Part shown: positions 35,231 to 43,951 of the stretch, piece after piece
How the letters are laid out: every line of letters starts with the position of its first letter
How positions within the stretch are numbered: the first letter of the stretch is position 1
Origin: Lachnoclostridium sp. An169
Lineage (GTDB): Bacteria; Bacillota; Clostridia; Lachnospirales; Lachnospiraceae
Reading direction: 5' to 3'
DNA: 64,000 nt
Assembly (NCBI RefSeq): GCF_002160525.1
Contig: NZ_NFKT01000006.1
Span: 1-64,000, forward strand
Notes under the pieces: generated by a model
The model's database searches: none
Seen by the model: the letters and a program-made list of their open reading frames with translations, nothing else
What the model was told of the DNA's origin: nothing
Translations under genes and position numbers: made by a program

Positions 35231-35845
35231 GTGAAACGTTTGTTCAAGAAAAACCAGATCATTATTGCCGCGCTTGCAGTTATGATCGCAGTCGCCGGAT
35301 ACCTGAACTATTCCGGAAAACTTTTCCCGGCTTCGGATGATCCGGGTACGGCGGAAGCAAGTGCAGATCTTGCCAGCCAGGAGCTCCTTGATATCTCGGA
35401 GGAGGATATCGAGACTTCCACAGAGGATATTGCAAGCAACGATTCGGAGATAGAGGGGACTCCGGGGGAAGCAGTGCTGACAAGCGGAACCGCGGAGACT
35501 ACCGTGGCCCAGGCAAAGGTTTCAAGAGAGCAGGTGAGAGCGCAGAATAAGGAGACGCTTCAGGCGATCATCGACAATACGAATCTGAGCGATGCGGAAA
35601 AACAGAGCGCTGTCGATCAGCTTGTAAAGATGACGGAGATCGCGGAGCAGGAGGTGGCAGTGGAGACGCTGATGGCGTCCAAGGGATTTTCCGAGGCTGT
35701 GGTCAGTCTCACAGAGGACTCCGCGGATGTGGTGGTCCAGGCAGAAGAACTTACGGATGCAAACCGGGCACAGATCGAGGATATTGTGACAAGACAGACG
35801 GAGATCGCACCGGAGAATATTGTCATCACGCCGATTCATGAGTAG
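35231..35845 (+). CDS. spoIIIAH: Stage III sporulation protein AH
   Basis: A 204-residue single-pass protein (helix about 9-26) whose outer domain binds SpoIIQ across the intermembrane space. An acidic linker (about 40-95) precedes the YscJ-like ring domain: DAEKQSAVDQLVKM and the C-terminal AQIEDIVTRQTEIAPENIVI. The start is GTG at 35231 after AGGAGGATTTGAA. It is the last gene of the operon, with a terminator after it. Confidence 0.93.
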   Translation: MKRLFKKNQIIIAALAVMIAVAGYLNYSGKLFPASDDPGTAEASADLASQELLDISEEDIETSTEDIASNDSEIEGTPGEAVLTSGTAETTVAQAKVSREQVRAQNKETLQAIIDNTNLSDAEKQSAVDQLVKMTEIAEQEVAVETLMASKGFSEAVVSLTEDSADVVVQAEELTDANRAQIEDIVTRQTEIAPENIVITPIHE

Positions 35846-35893
35846 AAGGACTACCGGAGACCGGGAAAATGTACCGGGACCGGATGCCGGCAC

Positions 35894-35934
35894 GGGCAGG
35901 GAGAGAGGAAACACGCCGCTCTCCCTGTCCTTTT
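35894..35934 (+). terminator. Terminator of the spoIIIA operon
   Basis: A 12-bp stem with one G-U pair (35894-35905 with 35919-35930) is followed by TTTT. Confidence 0.75.
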
Positions 35935-35999
35935 GCGCTCTGTTTTCCGAAAAAATCAGATTACAGATCAGAATACAGCCTGTTTTTTATGAAAATCAG

Positions 36000-36028
36000 T
36001 TGAGTTCTTCCGCGCAACGTAATATAAT
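36000..36028 (+). promoter_or_regulatory. Sigma-A promoter of the cysteine-synthase-like gene
   Basis: TTGAGT (36000-36005), 17-base spacer, consensus TATAAT (36023-36028). Confidence 0.75.
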
Positions 36029-36063
36029 AATACGGTTAGAGCAAAATGATTTCGCAGAAAGGT

Positions 36064-37005
36064 ATGGGAACGGCAGTGATTTATAATAATATTCTTGAGG
36101 CAATGGGAAATACACCCCTGATCCGTCTGGAGCGCATGGCGGAGAAGGGCAGCGCGCAGATTCTCGTAAAGTTTGAGGGACTTAATGTTGGCGGATCCAT
36201 CAAGACAAGGACCGCATACAATATGATCCGGGACGCGGAGGAGAAAGGTCTGATTCATGAGGACACCATTATTGTGGAGCCCACAAGCGGAAATCAGGGC
36301 ATCGGCCTGGCGTTGGTAGGAGCTGTGCGGGGGTATCAGACGAAGATTATCATGCCTGATTCGGTCAGCGAGGAGCGGAGAAAACTGGTGCGCCACTACG
36401 GGGCGGAGGTGATCCTGATCCACGACGCGGGCAACATCGGGGCATGTATCGAGGAGTGCCTGAACACGGCGCTTCGTATGGCGGCGGAAGATCCCCGGGT
36501 CTTTGTGCCCCAGCAGTTCGAAAATCCCGCCAACCCGGCGGTTCACAGAAGCCGCACGGCAGTGGAGATCCTGGAGCAGGCAGACTGCCCCATCGACGGG
36601 TTCTGTTCCGGAATCGGCACCGGCGGAACGATCACCGGGATCGGGGAAGTGCTCAGAGAGAAGAATCCGGACATGGAGATCTGGGCAGTGGAGCCGGAAC
36701 ATGCGGCGATCCTTTCCGGAGGTTCCATCGGCACCCATCTGCAGATGGGAATCGGGGACGGCGTGATCCCGGCGATTCTGAACACACAGATCTACGACGA
36801 CATCTGCATCGTCACGGATGAGGAAGCCATCCGGGTGTCCCGGGAACTGGCGTCAAAGGAAGGCATTATGTGCGGAATTTCCTCCGGCACCAATGTGGCG
36901 GCTGCGCTGAAGCTGGCAAGGAAGCTGGGAGAGGGGAAGACTGTGGTGACGGTTCTTCCGGATACGGCGGAGCGGTATTTCTCCACCCCGCTGTTTGACG
37001 AGTAG
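36064..37005 (+). CDS. PLP-dependent cysteine synthase family protein
   Basis: About 313 residues of the fold-type II PLP family (CysK, cystathionine beta-synthase). The PLP lysine lies in GGSIKTRTA. The substrate loop reads EPTSGNQGIGLA, with Gln where CysK has Thr (TSGNT), and the phosphate loop is GTGGTITG. NNILEAMGNTPLIRL begins the fold. The altered loops leave the substrate open: O-acetylserine, O-phosphoserine or another beta-substituted amino acid. The start is uncertain: ATG 36064 is one base from GAAAGG, GTG 36076 is 13 bases away. It has its own promoter; no serine acetyltransferase is adjacent. Confidence 0.85.
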   Translation: MGTAVIYNNILEAMGNTPLIRLERMAEKGSAQILVKFEGLNVGGSIKTRTAYNMIRDAEEKGLIHEDTIIVEPTSGNQGIGLALVGAVRGYQTKIIMPDSVSEERRKLVRHYGAEVILIHDAGNIGACIEECLNTALRMAAEDPRVFVPQQFENPANPAVHRSRTAVEILEQADCPIDGFCSGIGTGGTITGIGEVLREKNPDMEIWAVEPEHAAILSGGSIGTHLQMGIGDGVIPAILNTQIYDDICIVTDEEAIRVSRELASKEGIMCGISSGTNVAAALKLARKLGEGKTVVTVLPDTAERYFSTPLFDE

Positions 37006-37073
37006 GCTTTTCGGAAAAGCGCAAGAGCCGGAATTCAGAAAAGCGGCGAAAATAATACAGGAGTGAGACGATT

Positions 37074-38666
37074 ATGTCAGAGATAACAAATGAGATAAAA
37101 AAACGGAGAACCTTTGCCATTATCTCCCACCCCGATGCGGGAAAGACGACCCTGACGGAGAAGTTCCTTCTCTACGGAGGAGCCATCAATCAGGCAGGGT
37201 CGGTCAAGGGAAAAGCGACGGCGAAGCATGCGGTCTCCGACTGGATGGACATCGAGAAGGAGAGAGGTATTTCCGTTACCTCGTCAGTCCTTCAGTTCAG
37301 TTACGGCGGATACTGCATCAATATTCTTGACACACCGGGACATCAGGATTTCTCGGAGGACACTTACCGGACCCTGATGGCGGCGGATTCGGCGGTGATG
37401 GTCATCGATGCGTCCAAGGGTGTGGAGGCGCAGACAAGAAAGCTTTTCAAGGTCTGCGCCATGCGGCATATCCCGATCTTCACGTTTATCAACAAGATGG
37501 ACCGGGATGCCAAAGACACTTTCGACCTTCTCGACGACATTGAGAAAGAGCTGGGAATTCCCACCTGTCCGGTAAACTGGCCCATCGGTTCGGGAAAGGG
37601 ATTCAAAGGCGTCTATGACAGGGAGAAAAAGGAAGTGGAACTTTTCTTCGACACGAAAAAAGGAACTGCGGTGGGCGAGGTTAAGATCGTGGATATCAAC
37701 AATCCGGAGATCGACTGGCTGATCGGGACCGAGGCGAAGATCAATCTGGAGGAGGAGATCGAACTCCTGGACGGCGCTTCCGCAGAGTTCGACCAGTCCC
37801 TTGTGGATCAGGGAAAGCTCTCCCCGGTATTTTTCGGTTCCGCCCTGACTAACTTTGGAGTGGAGACATTCCTGAAACATTTCCTCAGGATGACCACGTC
37901 TCCCCTGCCGCGCATGTCCGACCACGGGGAGATCGATCCCATGACGGAGCCGGATTTCTCCGCTTTTGTCTTCAAGATTCAGGCGAATATGAACAAAGCC
38001 CACAGGGACAGGATTGCCTTCATGCGGATCTGTTCCGGGGAGTTCGAGGCGGGCATGAGCGTGTACCATGTGCAGGGGAAGAAGGAAGTGAGGCTCTCCC
38101 AGCCCCAGCAGATGATGGCAAGTGAGAGGAAGATGATTGAGAAGGCGTACGGCGGCGATATTATCGGTGTTTTCGATCCGGGCATCTTCTCCATCGGAGA
38201 TACACTGACCACGTCAAAAGAGCATTTCGCCTATGAGGGAATCCCCACTTTCGCACCGGAGCATTTCGCCCGTGTAAGGCAGGTGGACACCATGAAGCGG
38301 AAGCAGTTCGTCAAGGGAATCAACCAGATCGCCCAGGAGGGCGCGATCCAGATCTTCCAGGAGTACAACACCGGAATGGAAGAGATCATCGTCGGCGTGG
38401 TCGGCGTCCTGCAGTTTGATGTGCTCAAGTACCGGCTGAAGAACGAGTACAACGTGGAGATCATCCTGGAGAATCTTCCCTATGAGCATATCCGCTGGAT
38501 CGAGAATGAGAATGTGGACATGGATCATTTAAGCGGCACTTCGGATATGAAGAAGATCAAAGATCTCAAAGGCCGTCCGCTTCTGCTCTTTGCCCATGAG
38601 TGGAGCATCCGCATGACTCAGGAGAGAAATGAGGGCCTGATTCTGTCCGAGTTCGGGCGGTCCTGA
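37074..38666 (+). CDS. prfC: Peptide chain release factor 3
   Basis: A 530-residue GTPase that recycles RF1/RF2 after termination. G1 is ISHPDAGKTTLTE, switch II DTPGHQDFSEDTYRTL, G4 NKMDRD. The sequence KGKATAKHAVSDWMDIEKERGISVTSSV distinguishes RF3 from EF-G. Domains II and III follow, with VVGVLQFDVLKYRL near the end. Length is normal. It follows GGAGTGAGACGATT 68 bases after the cysteine-synthase-like gene and may share its transcript. Confidence 0.97.
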   Translation: MSEITNEIKKRRTFAIISHPDAGKTTLTEKFLLYGGAINQAGSVKGKATAKHAVSDWMDIEKERGISVTSSVLQFSYGGYCINILDTPGHQDFSEDTYRTLMAADSAVMVIDASKGVEAQTRKLFKVCAMRHIPIFTFINKMDRDAKDTFDLLDDIEKELGIPTCPVNWPIGSGKGFKGVYDREKKEVELFFDTKKGTAVGEVKIVDINNPEIDWLIGTEAKINLEEEIELLDGASAEFDQSLVDQGKLSPVFFGSALTNFGVETFLKHFLRMTTSPLPRMSDHGEIDPMTEPDFSAFVFKIQANMNKAHRDRIAFMRICSGEFEAGMSVYHVQGKKEVRLSQPQQMMASERKMIEKAYGGDIIGVFDPGIFSIGDTLTTSKEHFAYEGIPTFAPEHFARVRQVDTMKRKQFVKGINQIAQEGAIQIFQEYNTGMEEIIVGVVGVLQFDVLKYRLKNEYNVEIILENLPYEHIRWIENENVDMDHLSGTSDMKKIKDLKGRPLLLFAHEWSIRMTQERNEGLILSEFGRS

Positions 38667-38674
38667 TATTTTTC

Positions 38675-38703
38675 TTTGCAAAACCGGGGATATTTGATAT
38701 AAT
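38675..38703 (+). promoter_or_regulatory. Sigma-A promoter of the Asp23 gene
   Basis: TTTGCA (38675-38680), 17-base spacer, TATAAT (38698-38703) with an extended TGA. Confidence 0.75.
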
Positions 38704-38737
38704 GTAGGAAGATCAGACAAAACGGGAGGTTTTGAAT

Positions 38738-39121
38738 ATGGCAAAGGACGAAAGGAATACTTATACGATACAGAATGACGCCAGCCTGGGAGAGGTGAAG
38801 ATCGCGGACGAAGTTGTGGCGATCATCGCAGCCCTGGCTGCCACTGAGGTGGAGGGCGTTGCCTCCATGGCGGGCAATATCACGAACGAGCTGGTCAGCC
38901 GCCTTGGCATGAAGAATCTGTCCAAGGGGGTCAAGGTGGACGTGCTTGAGGGTGTTGTCACGGTTTCCCTTACGCTGAACCTGAAATATGATTACAACAT
39001 CATGGATGTGACGGCAAAGGTACAGGAAAAAGTGAAGAATGCAGTGGAGAATATGACCGGGCTTGAAGTGGCGGATGTCAATATCAAGGTGGCGGGCGTA
39101 GAGATGGACAGTCAGGCGTGA
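38738..39121 (+). CDS. Asp23/Gls24 family envelope stress protein
   Basis: A 127-residue DUF322 (Asp23/Gls24) protein. It has GEVKIADEVVAIIAALAATEVEGVASM and LSKGVKVDVLEGVVTVSLTLNL, diagnostic of the family. Members are abundant, membrane-associated and linked to envelope homeostasis. Position before nusB is conserved (YqhY of Bacillus, linked to acetyl-CoA carboxylase control). The ATG at 38738 lies eight bases after GGGAGG. A terminator follows. Confidence 0.9.
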   Translation: MAKDERNTYTIQNDASLGEVKIADEVVAIIAALAATEVEGVASMAGNITNELVSRLGMKNLSKGVKVDVLEGVVTVSLTLNLKYDYNIMDVTAKVQEKVKNAVENMTGLEVADVNIKVAGVEMDSQA

Positions 39122-39170
39122 TCCATTCCCGGCATTATTGCAGAGCATAAGAGTTATGCTGTATAATAAG

Positions 39171-39197
39171 GGATGTCGCAAGACATCCTTTTTCTTT
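39171..39197 (+). terminator. Terminator after the Asp23 gene
   Basis: GGATGTC (39171-39177) and GACATCC (39182-39188) around GCAA, followed by TTTTTCTTT. A TTGCAG-N18-TATAAT pair (39138-39167) sits just upstream, so a short RNA starting there would meet this terminator at once. Confidence 0.8.
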
Positions 39198-39230
39198 AAG
39201 CGACATTATCTGATGAGGAGAGGAGCCGAT

Positions 39231-39656
39231 ATGGTTAGATCAAAGCAGAGGGAACACATTTTCAAGATGCTGTTCCAGATCGAGTTTAACGATGCAGAGG
39301 ATATGCCGGCACATGAGCAGTACTATGTCGAGGCGATTGAAGATGCAGGCGGGAAAGACAGAGAATACATACAGAAGAAATATGAGGCGGTCGTCTCACA
39401 CGTTGAAGAGATTGACGCTATTTTGAATGAAAATGCAAAAGGCTGGAAAACATCCAGAATGAACAAGGCGGATCTTGCAATTCTCAGACTGGCGGTGTAT
39501 GAGATGCGCTGGGATGAGGAGGTTCCCGTCAGCGTGGCGATCAACGAGGCGGTGGAGCTTGCCAAGAAGTTCAGCAGTGACGAGAGCCCGTCCTTTGTAA
39601 ACGGAATCCTTGGCAGGATTGCAAAGCAGGAGAGCCAGGCGGGAGAACAGAAATGA
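39231..39656 (+). CDS. nusB: Transcription antitermination factor NusB
   Basis: A 141-residue all-helical RNA-binding protein acting with NusE (S10) at boxA in rRNA operons. It has REHIFKMLFQIEFN, MNKADLAILRLAVYEM and VAINEAVELAKKFSSDESPSFVNGILG, the strong C-terminal signature. The ATG at 39231 follows GAGGAGAGGAGC; open frame upstream spans a terminator. It starts a long operon; xseA begins within its last codon. Confidence 0.95.
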   Translation: MVRSKQREHIFKMLFQIEFNDAEDMPAHEQYYVEAIEDAGGKDREYIQKKYEAVVSHVEEIDAILNENAKGWKTSRMNKADLAILRLAVYEMRWDEEVPVSVAINEAVELAKKFSSDESPSFVNGILGRIAKQESQAGEQK

Positions 39657-40867
39657 ATAATGTCTACACGGTCAGACAGGTGAACTCCTATATCAAAAAT
39701 ATGTTTGTGCAGGATTTCATGCTGAACCGGATCTATGTGAAGGGAGAAGTCTCCAACTGCAGATATCACACATCGGGGCATATATATTTTTCGCTGAAGG
39801 ATGAGTCCGGCACGATCGCCTGCGTGATGTTCGCAGGTTCCAGGGCAGGGCTTTCTTTTCGCATGCAGGACGGGCAGCAGGTTATCGTCCTCGGTTCGGT
39901 GAGCGTATATGAGCGGGACGGCAAGTACCAGCTCTATGCCCGGGAGATCGTGCGCGACGGCGCGGGGCTGCTCTACGAGCGGTTTGAAGCCCTGAAAAAA
40001 GAACTGGAGGAGATGGGCATGTTCGCCCGGGAGTACAAGCAGCCGATCCCCAGGTACATCCGTACCCTGGGAATCGTGACAGCTCCCACCGGCGCGGCGG
40101 TCCGGGATATTATCAATATTTCGCGGCGGAGGAATCCTTATGTGCAGCTGATCCTTTATCCGGCCCTTGTCCAGGGGGACGGTGCGGCTCAGAGCATTGT
40201 AAAAGGAATCCGGATGCTGGAGCAGAAACAGGTGGACGTGATTATTGTCGGCAGAGGCGGCGGCAGCATCGAGGATCTCTGGGCATTCAATGAGGAGATC
40301 GTGGCGCGGGCGGTATTTGACTGCCGGATTCCGGTGATCTCAGCGGTGGGACATGAGACGGACACGACGATCACGGATTTTGTGGCGGATCTGAGAGCCC
40401 CTACGCCCTCAGCGGCGGCGGAACTGGCGGTCTGTGAGTACCGCGAGATACGGGAGCGACTGCAGGGGGACAGGGAGGCGCTGAAACGCCCCGTCCTTCA
40501 GAAAATATCCGAGGAGCGCGCTGCCCTGGAGAAAGCAGCCATGCGGCTGAAGTTCGCCCATCCGCGGCAGAAGCTGAACGAGAAGCGCCAGTATGCGGCA
40601 GACCTGGAAAACCGTCTGAGGAGCAGAATGGAGGCGGCTCTTGTAAGAGAGCGGCACAGGCTGGCTCTTTGCATTGAGAAGATGAAGGGCCTTTCTCCGC
40701 TGAACAAATTAAGCCACGGATATGCATATGTTCAGAGCGAAAGCGGAGAGGCACTGAAAAGTATCCGCCAGGCGGAGAACGGCAGCGTCCTGAATGTCTA
40801 TGTGGGGGACGGCCGCATCGAGGCGAAGGTACAGGCGGCGGAGCCTGTCGTATATCCGGCGGAATGA
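39653..40867 (+). CDS. xseA: Exodeoxyribonuclease VII large subunit
   Basis: A 404-residue catalytic subunit of ExoVII, degrading single-stranded DNA. The N-terminal OB domain has VKGEVSNCRYHTSGHIYFSLKD. The nuclease domain has GIVTAPTGAAVRDI, the catalytic GRGGGSIEDLWAFNEE and SAVGHETD. A helical coiled region and GYAYVQSESG end the protein. It is slightly short for the family (about 450). The start overlaps the nusB stop (ATGA). Confidence 0.96.
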   Translation: MNNVYTVRQVNSYIKNMFVQDFMLNRIYVKGEVSNCRYHTSGHIYFSLKDESGTIACVMFAGSRAGLSFRMQDGQQVIVLGSVSVYERDGKYQLYAREIVRDGAGLLYERFEALKKELEEMGMFAREYKQPIPRYIRTLGIVTAPTGAAVRDIINISRRRNPYVQLILYPALVQGDGAAQSIVKGIRMLEQKQVDVIIVGRGGGSIEDLWAFNEEIVARAVFDCRIPVISAVGHETDTTITDFVADLRAPTPSAAAELAVCEYREIRERLQGDREALKRPVLQKISEERAALEKAAMRLKFAHPRQKLNEKRQYAADLENRLRSRMEAALVRERHRLALCIEKMKGLSPLNKLSHGYAYVQSESGEALKSIRQAENGSVLNVYVGDGRIEAKVQAAEPVVYPAE

Positions 40868-40898
40868 ATAAGCAAGATAATATGGAAGGAGATCCGGC

Positions 40899-41129
40899 GT
40901 GGAGAAGGAGAAGGAAGAACAGCAGGAGCAGAAAGAGAATCTGGAGCAGATGTTCGAAAACCTGGAAGATGTGATTGCCCGTCTGGAGGGGGAGGATGTC
41001 TCCCTGGAGCAGTCTTTTGAACTGTACAATCAGGGAATGACGCTGCTGAAAAAGTGCAGCCGGTCCATCGATGAGGTAGAGAAAAAAGTACTTATCTTAG
41101 ATGAGGAAGGGAACACCCATGAGTTTTAA
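40899..41129 (+). CDS. xseB: Exodeoxyribonuclease VII small subunit
   Basis: A 76-residue helical protein that wraps the XseA coiled coil. It has LEDVIARLEGEDVSLEQSFELYNQGM, the family core. The start is GTG at 40899 after AAGGAGATCCGGC. It overlaps the ispA start by 11 bases. Confidence 0.94.
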   Translation: MEKEKEEQQEQKENLEQMFENLEDVIARLEGEDVSLEQSFELYNQGMTLLKKCSRSIDEVEKKVLILDEEGNTHEF

Positions 41130-42009
41130 TGAGGAATATAAGCAGAGAACAGAATATATCGAAGAAGTCCTGAAGAAATATCTCCCTGAAAAAGAGGGAT
41201 ACCAGAGCGTCATTATGGACGCCATGGAATACAGCCTGATGGCGGGCGGCAAGCGGCTCAGACCGATTCTGATGCTGGAGACATACCGTCTGTTCGGAGG
41301 CAGCGGAAAGGAGATCGAGCCGTTTCTGGCAGCCATCGAGATGATCCACACGTATTCGCTCGTCCACGACGATCTTCCGGCGATGGACAATGATGACTAC
41401 CGCAGAGGAAGAAAGACGACACATATCGTCTACGGAGAAGATATGGGGATTCTGGCAGGGGATGCGCTTCTCAACTATGCTTTTGAGACGGCGCTCCGGG
41501 TATTTGACGGGAATCCGGAGCACTGTGTCCGCGCGGGGAAAGCCCTGAAGATTCTGGCACAGAAAGCCGGGATCAACGGGATGATCGGCGGGCAGGTCGT
41601 AGATGTGAAGGAGTCCGGACACGCCGTTTCCGGAGAGATGCTCGACTTTATCTACCGCCTGAAGACAGGTGCGCTTCTGGAGGCGTCCATGATGGTCGGA
41701 GCCGTGATGGCAGGTGCTTCGGACGGAGATGTGGAGGCGATCGGGAAAATTGCGGGAAAGATCGGCCTGGCTTTCCAGATTCAGGACGATATCCTTGACG
41801 TGACGAGCACCACGGAGCAGCTTGGCAAGCCGGTACACAGTGATGAAAAGAATGAGAAAACAACATATGTAACATGGAAAGGAATCGAAGAGGCGCGGAA
41901 GGATACGACCCGGCTTACCCGGGAGGCAGTTGAAGAGCTGCACAGATTCCTTTCGGGGGATGATTTCCTGGAGCGGCTTTTTGGGTGGCTTGTATACCGG
42001 GAAAAGTAA
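41119..42009 (+). CDS. ispA: Farnesyl/geranyl diphosphate synthase
   Basis: A 296-residue trans-prenyltransferase that condenses isopentenyl units. The first aspartate-rich motif is HDDLPAMDNDD, the second FQIQDDILD, with GGKRLRP upstream and DEKNEKTTYV near the end. Two extra residues between the first aspartates (DDxxxxD) mark the bacterial type. The ATG at 41119 lies seven bases after AGGAAGGG. It overlaps xseB and precedes dxs, the standard isoprenoid pair. Confidence 0.95.
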   Translation: MSFNEEYKQRTEYIEEVLKKYLPEKEGYQSVIMDAMEYSLMAGGKRLRPILMLETYRLFGGSGKEIEPFLAAIEMIHTYSLVHDDLPAMDNDDYRRGRKTTHIVYGEDMGILAGDALLNYAFETALRVFDGNPEHCVRAGKALKILAQKAGINGMIGGQVVDVKESGHAVSGEMLDFIYRLKTGALLEASMMVGAVMAGASDGDVEAIGKIAGKIGLAFQIQDDILDVTSTTEQLGKPVHSDEKNEKTTYVTWKGIEEARKDTTRLTREAVEELHRFLSGDDFLERLFGWLVYREK

Positions 42010-42021
42010 GGGGGCTCTTTT

Positions 42022-43938
42022 ATGGTTCTTGAAAAGATTCAGAAGGAAAACGACATCCGCAGGCTCGCCCCGGAGGAGCTGGGGCCTCTTGCGGAGGAGA
42101 TCCGCCGCTTCCTGATTGAGAAGATCAGTGTAAGCGGCGGACATCTGGCGTCCAATCTGGGCGTGGTGGAGCTCACAATGGCGCTTCATCTGACCTTCCA
42201 TCTCCCGGAGGACAAGCTGATCTGGGACGTGGGGCACCAGTCCTACACCCACAAGCTGCTGACGGGAAGGAAGGCGGGGTTTGACGATCTCCGGAAATAC
42301 GGAGGAATGAGCGGATTCCCCAAGCGCAAGGAGAGCGACTGCGATGCATTTGACACCGGACACAGCTCCACCTCCATATCGGCAGGACTGGGGTATGTGG
42401 CAGCCAGGGAACTGACCGGCGGGAAGCACAGTGTTGTCTCCATTATCGGGGACGGATCACTGACCGGCGGGATGGCGTATGAGGCACTGAATAACGCCTC
42501 CCGGCTGAAGAGTAATTTTATCATCGTCCTCAACGACAATAACATGTCCATCTCCGAGAACGTGGGAGGCATGTCCAGGTATCTGAACGGTCTGAGGACC
42601 GCCCAGGCGTACACGGATCTGAAAAAGGGCGTTGAGGATACCCTGAAAAAGTTCCCCGTGGGAGGCGATCAGATTATCAGCCAGATGCGCAGGACAAAAA
42701 GCGGGATCAAGCAGCTCTTTGTGCCGGGCATGTTTTTCGAGGATATGGGAATCACCTATCTGGGACCGGTGGACGGCCATGACATCCGGAAGCTTGTGAA
42801 GATATTCAATGAGGCGAAGCGGGTGGAGCACGCGGTTCTCGTCCATGTGATCACAAAGAAGGGGAAAGGATATGCCCCTGCGGAGGAGAATCCTGCCAGG
42901 TTCCACGGGACCGGGCCTTTTGAGATCGGAACCGGAGCTCCCCGGGAGGAAAAGAAGACTGATACCTACACCGATGTGTTTTCAAAGGTTCTGGTGGATA
43001 TTGCAAAGAAGGATGAAAAAGTGGTGGCAATCACCGCGGCCATGGCGGACGGGACGGGGCTTTCCCGGTTCGCAAAGCGTTTCCCGTCCAGGTTTTTCGA
43101 TGTGGGGATTGCGGAGGAACATGCCATGACGTTTGCCGCAGGGCTTGCGGCGGGCGGAATGAAGCCGGTTTTCGCGGTCTATTCCTCTTTCCTCCAGAGA
43201 GCGTACGACCAGACGATCCATGACGTCTGTCTCCAGAATCTTCCGGTTGTGCTGGCGGTGGACCGTGCAGGACTGGTGGGAAGCGACGGGGAGACGCACC
43301 AGGGCGTGTTCGATCTGTCCTATCTCTCCATGATTCCGAATATGACGGTCATGTCTCCGAAAAACCGCTGGGAGATGGCGGATATGCTCCGCTTTGCCGT
43401 GAATTTCCCGTATCCGGTGGCACTGCGCTACCCGCGGGGGGCGGCTTATGAGGGGCTGCGGGAGTTCCGCGCCCCGGTTGAGTACGGAAAGAGCGAGATC
43501 CTGTACAGGGAGAAGGAGACTGCCCTGATTTTTGTGGGACACATGGCGGAACTGGCGGAAAAAGTCCGGATCCGGCTGAAAGAGGAAGGCATGCCCTGCA
43601 CCCTGGTCAACGCCAGGTTTGTAAAGCCTCTGGATACAGAGATGCTCTCATCCCTCCTTGAGAATCACAGCCTCTTTGTGACCATCGAGGAAAATGTGAT
43701 CACAGGAGGATTCGGGGAACAGGTTCTGGAATATCTCGCAGGTGTCAGACCGGGGGTACATGTGCTCAATATCGGCATCCCCGACAACTATGTGGAACAC
43801 GGAAATGTGGAGGTGCTCCGCAGGGAGCTTGGACTGGATCAGGATACGATCGTGGCAGAGATCCGGGAGGCCCGGAGAACAGACGGACCTGCAGATCCGG
43901 GAAAGGCTGCAGATCCGGAGAAGATTACAGATCAGTGA
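42022..43938 (+). CDS. dxs: 1-deoxy-D-xylulose-5-phosphate synthase
   Basis: A 638-residue thiamine-diphosphate enzyme joining pyruvate and glyceraldehyde-3-phosphate, the first step of the MEP isoprenoid route. It has GHLASNLGVVELT, WDVGHQSYTHKLLTGR, the thiamine motif GDGSLTGGMAYEALNNA and DRAGLVGSDGETHQG. The tail (last 15 residues) repeats an ADPGKAADPEK-like motif. It shares the operon with ispA. Confidence 0.97.
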   Translation: MVLEKIQKENDIRRLAPEELGPLAEEIRRFLIEKISVSGGHLASNLGVVELTMALHLTFHLPEDKLIWDVGHQSYTHKLLTGRKAGFDDLRKYGGMSGFPKRKESDCDAFDTGHSSTSISAGLGYVAARELTGGKHSVVSIIGDGSLTGGMAYEALNNASRLKSNFIIVLNDNNMSISENVGGMSRYLNGLRTAQAYTDLKKGVEDTLKKFPVGGDQIISQMRRTKSGIKQLFVPGMFFEDMGITYLGPVDGHDIRKLVKIFNEAKRVEHAVLVHVITKKGKGYAPAEENPARFHGTGPFEIGTGAPREEKKTDTYTDVFSKVLVDIAKKDEKVVAITAAMADGTGLSRFAKRFPSRFFDVGIAEEHAMTFAAGLAAGGMKPVFAVYSSFLQRAYDQTIHDVCLQNLPVVLAVDRAGLVGSDGETHQGVFDLSYLSMIPNMTVMSPKNRWEMADMLRFAVNFPYPVALRYPRGAAYEGLREFRAPVEYGKSEILYREKETALIFVGHMAELAEKVRIRLKEEGMPCTLVNARFVKPLDTEMLSSLLENHSLFVTIEENVITGGFGEQVLEYLAGVRPGVHVLNIGIPDNYVEHGNVEVLRRELGLDQDTIVAEIREARRTDGPADPGKAADPEKITDQ

Positions 43939-43951
43939 GGAATGACAGATT

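Noticed and set aside
37006..37073. Terminator between the cysteine-synthase-like gene and prfC
   Set aside because: GCTTTTC/GAAAAGC forms a six-base hairpin but there is no T-run after it.
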